From Agapanthus africanus (lineage: Eukaryota > Streptophyta > Magnoliopsida > Asparagales > Amaryllidaceae): a stretch of DNA of 64,000 bases. The position numbers and the translations under genes are program-made. Positions 33,776 to 45,086 of this stretch are shown one piece after another. Within the stretch, counting starts at the first letter, position 1. The number at the start of each line of letters is the position of its first letter. The notes under the pieces are model-generated. The model worked only from the letters and a program-made list of their open reading frames with translations, was not told where the DNA came from and ran no database searches. The stretch spans positions 778,364,809-778,428,808 of the forward strand of contig CM057339.1 in NCBI GenBank assembly GCA_030015575.1, in the 5' to 3' direction.

Positions 33776-34090
33776 GCTGATAAAAAAAAAAAAGAATAAA
33801 AAAAAAGAAGACGGTATGTCCATAAGCAAAAGGGTCACGGATGAAAACCCGAAAGGGGCTCCGTGAGTAAAAACAGCAGGGCTACCGGCTAGTATTGTGA
33901 AAACCCGAAAGGGCGCAACCTCGTTAGAATAAAAAAAAGAATAGAGAAAAAAATAAAAAAAGAAGAAGACGGTATGTCCATAAGAAAAATAGGCACGGAT
34001 GAAAACCCGAAAGGGCTCCGTGAGTAAAAACAGCAGGGCTACCGACGGGTGTTTGTGAAAACCCGAAAGGGCGCAACCTCGCTAAAAGAC
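33776..34090 (+). repeat. GAAAACCCGAAAGGG repeat block of B
   Basis: Two units of about 158 bp starting ACGGTATGTCCATAAG (33811, 33969), separated by A/G-rich tracts. Each has CACGGA...TCCGTG arms around TGAAAACCCGAAAGGG, and a second GAAAACCCGAAAGGGCGC word. No coding potential recognised. Confidence 0.8.
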
Positions 34091-34620
34091 ACTTGCAAAG
34101 TCCTCTCGACCTTGTGAGGAGAAATCACCCGCGTGAGATCCTTACGACTCACAAGGGAGCAACACACTTAGGAATCCTCACGATTCCTAAGGAGAAATTA
34201 CACTTGGGAGATCCTCACGACTCGTAAGGAGAATCCTCTTATGAGACCTTCACGGCTCACAAGATTTGAAACTCTTAAGCTACAGAGACCTGAACCTGTT
34301 CTTAAGCAACCCCCACAACCTCCGATACTACCCTACAAGCGGCTCAATACTGACCCTTGTATACAATCCACGGACGCGAATAAACATCTCCCTAACCAAT
34401 CCCACCCGTGACTAGGGATATGTTCGCACGGTGCACAACCCTTGCGAGTCCTCTCGACTTATAAGGGGAAAACTCTCTTGTAAGATCCTTATGACTCATA
34501 AGAGAACATACACTTAGGAGTCTTCACGATTCCTAAGGAGAAAACACACCTACGAGATCCTCACGACTTGTAGGGAGATATACCTTTATGAGCCCTTACG
34601 GCTCATGAAGTCAAAAGCCT
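34091..34620 (+). repeat. Array of short hairpins with constant loop (ATCCTCACGA)
   Basis: At least eight units of about 26 bp in which 7-9 bp arms vary but remain complementary around a loop of the ATCCTCACGA type. Examples are TTAGGAAT/ATTCCTAA, CTTAGGA/TCCTAAG, CTTATGAG/CTCATAAG (in A) and CCTACGAG/CTTGTAGG. Units are separated by GGAGAAA-ACAC-like spacers. The matching array in A is at 53765-54290. Confidence 0.8.
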
Positions 34621-35290
34621 TAGTCGACAGAATCCTAACCCTGTTTACTAAGTTTCCTTTGTTCGATATCGACAGAGGCAAATGATGATTCGCTCCTGGC
34701 AATATTCCAGTTGTAGCGGTGCTGATGCTGAAATCGGTATCTAATCCCAAGCTTGCAGCAAAAAGACAGCAAGCCACACATGCATACGACATAGCCGAAA
34801 TGATGGGGCAACTTGCGACAAAATCAGCAAGTAAAAATGTATGCATGCGAAATAGCTGAAATGATTGGGCAACTCGCAATAAAAAGTAGCGAGTAAAAAT
34901 AAAACAAATAGCCGAAATGATTAGGCACCACGAGAAATAGCCGAAATGATTGGGCAATCGCGATTTTCGCGATATAAAAAGCTGAGATGATCGAGCATCG
35001 CGGAAAGAAATAAAATAAAAATGAAAATGAAATTTATGCCCTACAGGTGATATCATGTCAATCCCTGTATACAATCCAGGGGCGGAAACAAAGAAGGAAT
35101 TACACTCTTCCTCCCCAGGTTTCATCAGGAGAAGAAGCCAAATCTCGACGGGTCGCAGATAGCCTGGAAATCATCTCAACATTCGTCTCATTACAACAGA
35201 CGCAACATCAAGCAAAGAGGAACATCGGCAACTCCCACTTCCATGACTCGGCGGTGCACAGATAACCAAGAGTCAAATCTTGACTCCGCG
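34621..35290 (+). repeat. Second hairpin array of B (ATAGCCGAAATGATTGGGCA spacers)
   Basis: The constant word ATAGCCGAAATGATTGGGCA alternates with hairpins whose arms differ: GCTTGC/GCAAGC, ACTTGC/GCAAGT, ACTCGC/GCGAGT, TCGCGA/TCGCGA (34745-35010). It ends in a unique stretch that leads to the 170-bp array. No gene seen. Confidence 0.75.
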
Positions 35291-36275
35291 AAATGCGGAT
35301 AAAGTCAAAATTCCTGGCTACGTGGAACGCGAATAACGTTACATCTGACCCCGTGGAAAACGTCCAGAGCGGATCCTGGTCCTCGCAGAGCACGGCAGTG
35401 AACCCGTGGGAAGAATCTAGAGCAAAATTCCTGGTCACGTGGAACGCGGATAACGTCACTTCTGACCCCGTGGAAAACGTCCAGAGCGGATCCTGGTCCT
35501 CGAAGAGCACGGCAATGAACCCGTGTGAAGCATCCAGAGCGGAGCCTAGTCCTCGCCAAACACGGCAGTGAACCCGTGGGAAGCATCTAGAGCAAAATTC
35601 CTGGTCACGTGGAACGCGGATAATGTCACTTCTGACCCCGTGGAAAACGTCCAGAGAGGATCCTGGTCCTCGCAGAGCACGGAAGTGAACCCGTGTGAAG
35701 CATTCAGAGCGGAGCCTAGTCCTTGCCGAACACGGCAGTGAACCCGTGGGAAGCATCTAGAGCAAAATTCCTGGTCACGTGGAACGCGGATAACGTCACT
35801 TTTGACCCCGTGGAAAACGTCCAGAGCGGATCCTGGTCCTCGCAGAGCACGACAGTGAACTCATGTGAAACATCCAGAGTGGAGCCTAGTCCTTACCGAA
35901 CACGGCAGTGAACCCGTAGGAAGCATCTAGAGCAAAATTCCTGGTCACGTGGAACGCGGATAATGTCACTTCTGACCCCGTGGAAAACGTCCAGAGCAGA
36001 TCCTGGTCCTCGCAGAGCACGGCAATGAACCCGTGTGAAGCATCTAGAGCGGAGTCTGGTCCTCGCCGAACACGGCAGTGAACCCGTAGGAAGCATCTAG
36101 AGAAAAATTCTTGGTCACGTGGAACGCGGATAACGTCACTTCTGACCCCATGGAAAACGTCCAGAGCGGATCCTGGTCCTCGCAGAGCACGGCAGTGAAC
36201 CCGTGTGAAGCATCCAGAGCGGAGTTTGGTCCTCGCCAAACACGGCAGTGAACCCGTGGGAAGCATCCAGAGCAA
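35291..36275 (+). repeat. 170-bp tandem array of B (about six units)
   Basis: Units begin TTCCTGGTCACGTGGAACG; successive starts of the CTGGTCACGT word at 35431, 35601, 35771, 35941 and 36111 (TTGGTCACGT) are exactly 170 bp apart. The first unit is short. Each unit contains two related halves ending GTGAACCCGTG-GAAGCATC-AGAGC. Frames are open on both strands only because of the repetition. Confidence 0.92.
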
Positions 36276-36870
36276 ACATCGGACTGTGAGGTCTTTAAAC
36301 TCACGGACTATGATGTCCTTAACCTCGACCGTGATGTCTTAAAACTAACAATCAACCATAATGATTTCAAACTAATTTTACCTTGGTTCAATGGAACATC
36401 TCGTCACTCCTTTGATATTTGTCGTTGTAATTCCTCAACGTCTTCAAAGAGGTGACGGGTCCCAACAACCACACATTTCACGAACAGTGGAGTCCTTAAA
36501 TCCACGGACTATGATGTCCTTAACCTTGACCGTGATGTCTTAAAACTAACATCGGACTGTGGAGTCCTTAAATCCACGGACTATGATGTCCTTAACCTCA
36601 ACCGTGATGTCTTAAAACTAACATTGGACTGTGAGGTCCTTAAACTCATGGACTATGATGTCCTTAACCTCGACCGTTATGTCTTAAAACTAACATTGGA
36701 CTGTGAGGTCCTTAAGCTCACGGATTATGATGTCCTTAACCTCGACCGCGATGTCTTTAAACTACGGTATCCTGGAAAACGTCCAGAGCCGAGCCTGGTC
36801 CTGCCAAACACGGCAGTGAACCTGTGGGAAGCACCTAGAGCAACTCCTGACTCCGTGAAATGTGGATAAG
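36276..36870 (+). repeat. 24/72-bp minisatellite of B 3' region, with an embedded LTR segment and a terminal 170-bp remnant
   Basis: 72-bp units (GGACTGTGAGGTCCTTAAACT type) at 36276-36365 and 36485-36770. Between them 36396-36480 matches LTR positions 4088-4172 of element A, and less well the LTR of B itself. 36771-36850 is a partial 170-bp-type unit. Element A has the same order without the LTR segment. Confidence 0.85.
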
Positions 36871-36970
36871 GACAACTTCACCCATCACTTGCGGGTCCTC
36901 ATGACTCGTAAGGAAGAAAATTCGCTTGTGAGATCCTTACGACTTTCAAGAGAAAACACACTTAGGAATC
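36871..36970 (+). repeat. Short hairpin array of B, left of the solo LTR
   Basis: Same hairpin type as 34091-34620 (TTGTGAGATCCTTACGACTTTCAA). The array is cut by the solo LTR within a TTAGGAATC...GATTCTTAA hairpin and continues at 39878. Confidence 0.7.
36966..36970. other. Target-site duplication of the solo LTR, left copy (GAATC)
   Basis: GAATC at 36966-36970 and again at 39878-39882, directly flanking the TG...CA ends. Confidence 0.92.
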
Positions 36971-39877
36971 TGTAACACCCGAGCCCAAATAATACTATTT
37001 CTATGGCTGGTTGAGTGTTAGACATTGCTCTTTTCAATTATCTTGCTTGTTTGGGGATTTTGCTAAATTTTAACCGGCTAAGTCATTTTGGCATATAACA
37101 AATTTTAACATCTAAAATAAAATTAAAAATACCCATGTTGGCCTACTCGTCGCCACTAGTCGCGTGGTAGCGTCCGCACGTCGAGATTTTATCCCGTTCG
37201 GCGAAACGGGTAAGTTTGGACGACTACGCGCGCGTACAAGTGTCCGACTTGGGGGCATGCATTTTAATCATTTAACACCTCTTTTCAAAATTTGGAACTC
37301 GCTTAAAATCCTATAATTTGAATTTGAAATATTTGGGCGCAACCCGGGCGCGATTTGGAAATGTTTCATTTAGCGCCAAAATCCCAATTTAATTAAATAT
37401 TATAAACTATAATATATATACATTCAACCTTAACTGTTACGTTTTTTTAACCAATTAAATCCTTTAAACCTTTTCCTAATTTTCCCTGGCCAATCACGAG
37501 GGGTTTAAACCCTCGTGGGCCCCGCCTCCTTCTCTCTCTCTACATCTCTATCTCTATCTCTCTCCGCCTCCAATCTCTCTCTCTATCTGATTTCTTTTTC
37601 TCTCTCTCTCTCTATCTGATTTCTCTTTCTCCCTCTCTCTCTAACTCTCTCTCCCCCATATATATTTCATGTCCCCCTCCTGAAGAAACCCACCATGAGA
37701 ACCCGAACCCTAACCCTAGCCACCACGAGCCGTCGCCGCTGATCTCCCCGCGACAACACCACCACCACCGTCTTCCTCGCCTCCTCGGCCTCGACAGCAT
37801 CCCTTCCTCCTCTTCTCCCTCCTTCAAACGCCTGCACCCAACTCCACCGCCACCTGCACGCAGTGCTGCCGTCGCCGCCGCCTCCCATCGCCGACGACGT
37901 CGACCTCCTCCCTTCACCCTCGTCCTGACCTCTCCACCTTCCTCCTCCTTCCCTCACCGGCGCTGCAACAGCACCCAAGCCGCAGCACGACCACCTCCTC
38001 TGTTCGCCGGAAAACGTGCTGACGATCCTCGCCGTTGTCACCAGAGCCACCTCCGTCTCCCCTCGATCACCAGAGCGGGCCAGCACCCCTCGACTCACCG
38101 CACCACCCTCTTTCCAACAAACCCAGAAAATTCCAGCCGTCGCTGCTCGCCGTCGCTGCCTCTCCGGTGCCCCATCGCCGGCGAACCCGTCGTGGTTGCC
38201 CTGGTGTTTCCCTGTAAGCATCCTTATCTTTCCATTAATGTTAAACCCCTCTCGCTGGTCCTTGTCTTTGTATATCGTGTTTTGCTAACTTCGTCGCTTT
38301 TGACTTTTGCCGGATTCCGACCGTGCCGTCGTTTGGACCCGACTCTCCAGCGAAGTATTCTGGTCCGTGTGGTCCCGCTGTTCGCTGTTAGGACTCGATC
38401 CGTGGCCCGTGCATCCGTCTCGTGTTTTCCGCCGACGTGGCATTCGTGTTTTCCGGTTTGCGAAACCGTCGAGGCAAGATTTCTTGCTACATGCTACGTT
38501 AAACTAATTAAATGTTTGACTCACAAACTTGCTATATTAACTAAGTATTGCTACTTGTCTCATTGGACGAAATATGATGTACATTATAATACTGCCACCT
38601 AAATCGTATTTTGCCACCGTAACCTTAATAACAACTACCTGCTAATCATTTTACTATTTAGAGGATAATAGTCGCACACTTATATCTTTATTGCCTGCTG
38701 TTATTAATATTGCGCTACACTGTGATTATTGCACCCCAAGGGTGCTTGAACCTGTTAATAAGAGAATACAAAGCATCACTGTGTTTACATGGAATAATAT
38801 TGTTATTTACTGTTCCTGCTGTTGTTCCTTATTCGTTACTATACCTGTTATCAGCATACATTTGATTGCATTACATATTGACCCGATCTTGATACACCTG
38901 ACACATGTACTGATACACCGGACATGACACCCTATACATACTGACTCAACCTATTGGACTACAACCTGACTTATTACATGATCTCATGCCTAATGCCAAT
39001 AAACCTGACTTGGGGTCCTCATGGACCATTCCTGCTGTCTAACCAGACATACCTGCTTTTACCTGATTCTGTGTTGACATTAATCCTTGATTATTGAATA
39101 CCTGACCTGACATACATAACTTGGGGGTATGGGGAAATCAAAGGTGAAACCGACTTGTAACTCAACAGTTCGATACCGGTTCTGATCAGTCTTACGGGCT
39201 TGGCCTGCCCCGGAGTGATGATGCTGACATCACTCATCCATCCAGCTACCTATTACTGCTTAGCGGCACGTCTCGGATTCAGCCCCGAGAACCTTGACCG
39301 TGGTCCCGGGCACGCACGGGATACTATTGAGTTACATCGACGATTCATCAATTGATTTCAAAGACTATAGAGTAGAAACCTGATAGGACAGTTTAGTCAC
39401 CACTGCACATTACCCTGCTCTGTTATTTCTTAGTACTGCTTTATTCATGTTCATACCTGCATTGCTTATTACCATGTTTATATTATATTATTTGGTTGAC
39501 ATGACGCGCTGACGTCTGGGTTTTGCATGGCCCAGATTCCTTACCACTGCAGTTGACCGAGCAGGAGTACTTCAGCCAGCAGGCTGAACTGTGAGTTCCT
39601 TAGGGTTTAGTTTATTTATTTCATTTCATTTCCAGATGTGAGCCCGCATTATGGGACGTACTGTTTATTTATTGTATTGGATCATTTGCTTCCGCACTTA
39701 TTGTTTATTGACTCTTGTTATTATGGATTTGGACATGTGTTAGATTAGTTTATTATCTTGTTCTTGATATCCTTACAACCGTAATGTGACTGTGGATGGA
39801 TACTTCCTACCCACAGGTAGCATGGTTGGCTATGTTACGTGCCCATTCTTGCGTACTCTGGGAAGCGGGGCGTGACA
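36971..39877. mobile_element. Solo LTR, chromovirus (Tekay/Del)-like, 2,907 bp
   Basis: Begins TGTAACACCCGAG and ends GGGGCGTGACA, terminal forms common in LTRs of Tekay/Del chromoviruses (family from recall of end sequence only). It is flanked by exact 5-bp duplications, has no primer site, polypurine tract or pol, and so fits a solo LTR left by recombination between two LTRs. Inside are a CT microsatellite (about 37524-37655) before a TATATATTT word, a GC-rich 37680-38220 stretch with chance Arg-rich frames, and AT-rich sequence beyond. Orientation is not certain. Confidence 0.85.
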
Positions 39878-40173
39878 GAATCCTCACGATTCTTAAGGAG
39901 AAAATCACACCTACGGGATCCTCTTGACCGGTAGGGAGGAAATTCTTTATGAGACCCTCACGGCCCATAAAGTTGAAAAGTCTTAGACCACACTTGCTAA
40001 AGTCACATGGAAAACGACACAGCAAGAAAGAAGAAAGCAGAGAAATGACACAAGACATTACGAAGAATGTGTATCTTTTATTCATGAATTTGATTGGGTA
40101 CAAATACATCGTATTAAAGAATAAAAGAACAAATACATTTTATTCAGAATTACAAATGGTACAAAATTTATAT
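39878..40173 (-). other. End of the hairpin array and 3' flank of the antisense gene of B
   Basis: 39878-39975 completes the interrupted hairpins (CCTACGGG/CCGGTAGG, TTTATGAG/CCCATAAA). AATAAA words occur on the minus strand at 40139-40144 and 40077-40082, downstream of the last antisense exon, and are plausible polyadenylation signals. Confidence 0.55.
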
Positions 40174-43100
40174 TGAGAGGAAAGCGATTTTAATAATCCG
40201 AACAGCCGCTCGCGCACTTCCCTCAGCCCCTCTTCCTGATCAGCTGCCGCGGCCAACTCTGCTTCGACCTGGGCTCGCTGTTGCAAGTAGGATGAGAGTT
40301 GTTCCTCGACGGCCCGCTGAGCTGCTTCACGATCTTGTGCATCACGCTCAACAACATCGAGCTTCTCCTTTAAGTTAACCCATCAGAGATACATTGCAGA
40401 AGGCCTTCGAAGATAACTTTCACCTAGGCAGCGTTCGCGTCGACCTCAGCATGCAGTCGAGCAGACTCGCTTGAAGTTTCCTTACATTCCCTTCGCTTTA
40501 ATGCCACTTCTTGTTCAAGATGGAGGAAGTAAGAAGCGCTCTGCTCGATCCATGCCACCCGTTGAGTACTCATAGCCAGAATCTCAGGTGCCGGACGCTT
40601 AAGCTCAAGCTCGTGCAAGCAAGCCTCGATCTCCGGGCAGCGATTGACCCAAGACTCAACGACGCCCTCACCATGAAAGTTCATGAGCGTCGCCAGCATA
40701 GGGTTAACCTCTAGGGTGAAATCCGCAGTAGATGTGGGAGTCTCTGCGTTAAACTCCTCAATATACTCGCTCAGCATGCGTAGGCTGGTCACAGCACCTT
40801 TGGATGATGGACGCCTGGAAAAGGGCCCGGCCGGCATTATAATACGAGACTTGAACGGGGTTGGAGTCGATGTGATTGCTGCAAAATAGATCATAATCAG
40901 AGGTCGGCTCAGGAAGTAAAGAAAATAAGCAAAAAGTAGAGTCTACTATACCGGCTGCAGCAGGAGGCAAAGCTGGGAGTACTGGTGGCGCAACGACAGC
41001 CTCGTCCCCTCTTTCGATTCGTAAGGCTACAAGCAATATAAAGAAAAGGTTAGCAGTAATGAGACTGCCCGTTAAAGAAGAGGACGTCGTTTAGAGAAAA
41101 TACTCACCGACACCAGCAGGCGGACTCGTCTCGGACAAGAAGGAGAAGTGTGGGTGCAGCACCTTGTACAGGTGGTCAAAAAGGACTCCTGCAAAGACGC
41201 AATAGTACAATGTCAGTACATAAATTATGCGGCCTAAAGATAAGATTGGTGGGTCACAAATCCATACCTTCCAGCATCTGCGACGGTGCGAGAGAAGGAA
41301 GAGAAGTGGTCACCATCAGAGCGGTAACTGACGGCGTACCCTTGGGTAACGCGGCATCAGCACTAGCCGCACCTGCATTAGAAACAAGATAAACCCTGTC
41401 AGGAAGGATTGCAGAATAAAGAAAAAAGGGTGGTGACCCAAGATTTACCTGAAGAATCGCTGGCCGGAGCCCTAACGAGGGCGTCACTTGATGCAACGGT
41501 CCCGTCTCCCTCCTCTATTGGGATGGTCTCACCTCCCATTGCCTCATCACCTGACTCTACAGGAGCCATCATCATGCTCGCGACGCCGGGAGACGACAAG
41601 GAACCTTAAGCAGGGAGAGCGATGATCGGAGCGGTGCCCAACTCTTGAGAAAGAGCGGCCATCTCATGCTCAGCGATCATGCCCGTTTCGCCCGTTACCA
41701 CCTCGGGCTCAGTGGTCGCAGCCCCTTCGTCCACTGCTGCCTCAGGCTCGACCATAGCAGCCGTTTCACCCGCTACCACCTCGGGCTCAGCGGTCGCAGC
41801 CATCTCGTCCATCACTGCCATAGGCTCGTCCGTAGCAGCCATTTCATCCACTGCAGCCTCAGGCTCAGCCGTAACAGCCGTCTCACCCGCCGCCACCTCG
41901 GGCTCGGCATTGGTAGCCATTTCGGGTATAGCAGTCGTGAATGTCTCGTCAGCCACTATCTCGGGCCTGGCAACTACGGCTACATCGCCTACCGTCTCCT
42001 CGGGTTCAGCAGCTACCTCCTCCACCGTCCCCTCAGGCTCAGCGGTCGCCGCCACTCCTCCAGTAAGACTCGGCCCTGCAGGATAAGATATATAAGAACT
42101 GATAGTTTAAAACTTTGACAACAAAGCCTCAAAAACACATTACCTGAGGCGGATTTACCGTTGGCTTCCCGAGATGCACGTGCCGCCCGTCTATGAGCAG
42201 TAGACAAGGCGACCGGGAGCTCCTATGAAGGAGTAGCAGCGAGAGTAACGACGCTTGAGCCTGCTCCCGCAGCCAAAGCAGCGCTACGCTCCCTTGCTGC
42301 GCGCCTCAGGTGCTTCCTTTCCTCCTGGGCCGTCACGATAGACCTTTTGGAAGCCTCCTTCAGCAAGGCGTCGCCGTCCGCGTTCAGGGTTTCCTCCAGA
42401 GCCATCAAGGCTTCCATCATCGGCTTTTTAAGTAGGGCCTCTTGCGGCAATCCCGAAGAGGCCGGAACTTCGGTAGCTGGCCCGGGTAGAATTCCCGCAT
42501 CGGTTTGCGAGGTAGGTCTTGTGGTCCCTGCGATAAGACAAAGAGAGGGTCAGATTACTCATAAGAAATGGAAGGAGAAACATAGCGAACCGAAATGTAC
42601 CAAGGCTTAAGGACGCTCTAGGTCGTTCCTCCTCCTCGAAAGTCTTAAAAGAAGCGGCGAGGGCTTCTTCGGTAGAAATGCCTGTTAAAGAAGGAAAAGC
42701 GTTAGTAAAAAACAACGGTAGAAGTACGATGCAATGACGAAAAATACAACTAGTGATTACCTGATTGCGCGAGTTTAGCGAACCACTCATCGTGCCTTGC
42801 TAATCGCTCAGAAGCTGCATTGGCGGCCGCCAGATCAGTGTCATCTGGCGGCATAAATAAGCCCTTGTTGGTCCCGTACTCACTCAAGCCCTCGCTATAA
42901 GGAGCATGAGGTTCTTGACCAAACGCAACGTCAGCAGAGAGGATCGACTTCTTCTTCCTCTTCTGCGTGCGAACTCCGGTCACACCCAAAATCAGCTTAC
43001 GCTTCGTGGGCACCTTGGGACGGCGGGTCCCGATATCCGAGCCCACGCCGGACTCGGGAGAAACCACGTTGACCGTCTCCACGGGAGCATGGGGCGCGGA

Positions 43101-45086
43101 GGGCACGTCCACAGGATCACGGGGCAATCCACGCGTGGGGCTTAGCACACGTGGAGGCTCAACTCCAGCATCTCCTCTTAGTGGAGGAGGGACAAGGATC
43201 CTTCGCTTTAAAGGGACGTTGCGATCGCTGGAGGGGGCGCACCCTTGCGATCAAGCCGCAGCCGCTTCTCTTCCCTGATGACGGCGACCATTGCGTGCTG
43301 ATACCAGGCCCCATATACGTTGAGGGCCCTTGGAATGCAAGTCGGCTCGCTAATGAAGAAGTGGGAGCCCGTATTTAACCGCATAAAGTGATGCAGTGCA
43401 CTCCGTATTCCCTCTCTGGTGGCCGCAGGCTCTTCCAAAAACGCCTCAGTGGGACCCCCTGGTTATAACTTAGTTGCTGGGCGAAACGATGGGGGTTGTA
43501 CCTCATAAAAAGCGCCGCCTCATTCTTCCTGAACACGAGGAAGCCCGGCCTAATGGAGTATAGATGTAGAATCTCCCGGGCTTTCAACACAGAGGCCCCG
43601 TCCTTGAAATTATCGCGCAACGCCAGCACCGCCTTGGAGGTTTCCGGGCCGATTGTCAGGACTTTGTCCGTGAAAGAAATACCCGCTCCAACCGTGCGCG
43701 TACGAAGACGCAACCCCCTAGCCTCCCGCTGAGGCAGATTCACGATAGAAGCATCGATCAGCCGCATAATTCTCGGGAATCTGTACTTCTCGTAAAACGA
43801 GGGTCTTTTATGAATACCAAAAACCCGAGCACGTGCATTTCCATCCAAGAAGTGAAGTAGTGCATAGGAAAGTTAGCAGCTTGCACCCCCAGTTCCGTTG
43901 TATCCACCGCCACGCTAAAACCATGGTACAGGTGGGCTAGCCTGGCGATCCCAATGGCCACTTGTATGCCAGCCACCATTCGATGTGCTGGGTAAAAGGC
44001 AGATGGCCTCATATAGCGAGGGTGCATGGGGAGCGTAAACCAACACAGCCATAACCCTAGAAATCCGAGAAAGAAAGTCTCCTCATCAATGCCCGGAGCG
44101 GCGATTTCTGACAGAGGAACGATCGCAGCATCGGGAAGATAAAAACCCTTTTGATCACTTTCCAATACTGGTCGACGATCTAAGCCAAAGCCGAAGGGGT
44201 CGTCGAGCTTGGCAAATTTTTCGCCCCGTTGCGATAGAATCTCCGGTTGAAGAAAGCGGGCAATGAAGTCTGCGAAACTAACTCCCCGGCCTCCCGATTC
44301 CAAGAAAAGACTCTCATACATATTCAGCACCTTTATCAGACTCGGAAACTGGTATTGAATAGCGTTCTCGGGCATTAAGTTCATCACCAACGGCTTGGTG
44401 GCAAAAACGTATTCGTCTGGAGGAAGCAACTCCTTATAGTGCTTCCCCCTCACCGGCAGACCAGAAATCTCAGCAAATTCTTCTAGAGAGATGGAAACTT
44501 CCCTGTCCATTAGAAGAAAGGTATGTGTGGGGATGTTCCATTGCTCCACGAACGCCTTAATCCACTATGTCGGAGGAGCAGAATACTCGAACAGCGAGGC
44601 GTAAACTGCAGGGTATAGACCGATCTTCAGCAGATGCGCCTTCTTCGCTGACAAAATGTACCAGGCCCACTGTAGATACCCTGCCGAGTGTCGAGGGGTC
44701 AACCCGATGTTGTAGGGTTGTCCCCAAGGGCGCGACTCGCCCTGGCATATGCGCCGTCCTAAAATATCCAAGGCTGCCGGCGGCTGCATGGGTATGGCAG
44801 CAATCGAGGGTTGAAGAAGACCCTCCGAAGTCCAGTTAACGACCTCCACGGCATAGTTCACCGGGGGTATATCTTCGTACGAAATCGACGAGATCGGATC
44901 TGATGGCATCGCACTAGAGAAGCTTCGGCGAACTTTAATTATTTGGCCGTACCACCTACCCCACAAGTGAAGGCTTTTGAACTTCGGGTCATAATCCTTA
45001 ATAAGAGCAAGAACCTCCCGGTCCACCGGTGCCTCAGGGAATCCTCCCTCTGAGCGGAAAAACGGGAAAGAAAGATCAGAAGACAT
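40174..45086 (-). pseudogene. Antisense, intron-containing PMD-like gene of element B
   Basis: Minus-strand gene, ATG at 45086 (MSSDLSFPF). Exon 1 (45086-42761) encodes a region conserved with element A, then WNIPTHTFLL...ISLEEFAEISGLPVRG, which resembles the plant mobile domain (aminotransferase-like), then a basic tail. Predicted further exons: 42681-42601, 42527-42144, 42075-41449, 41372-41268, 41188-41108, 41026-40952 and a last exon from 40878. Each junction has GT...AG (for example GTGAGT at 41107, TTTTGCAG before 40878). All introns are 68-81 bp and in phase 1; internal exons are 81, 384, 627, 105, 81 and 75 bp. Exon 4 has Glu-Pro-Glu repeats; the last exon looks coiled-coil. Damage: TAG at 44565-44567, frame changes near 43,800 and 43,400, stops at 42223, 41606 and 40424. 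Function unknown; PMD proteins occur in plant silencing factors and in transposons. Confidence 0.75.

Noticed and set aside
35291-36275. Possible CRISPR-like or coding repeat array
   Set aside because: Units are contiguous 170-bp tandem repeats without spacers, in a plant retroelement; open frames on both strands are by-products of repetition.
37612-38221. Arg- and Gly-rich frames as a gene in the solo LTR
   Set aside because: They lie in a GC-rich section of an LTR, overlap on both strands, and show no domain.
41645-42118. Plus-strand frames over the antisense exon 4
   Set aside because: They are shadows of the Glu-Pro-Glu repeat exon on the minus strand.
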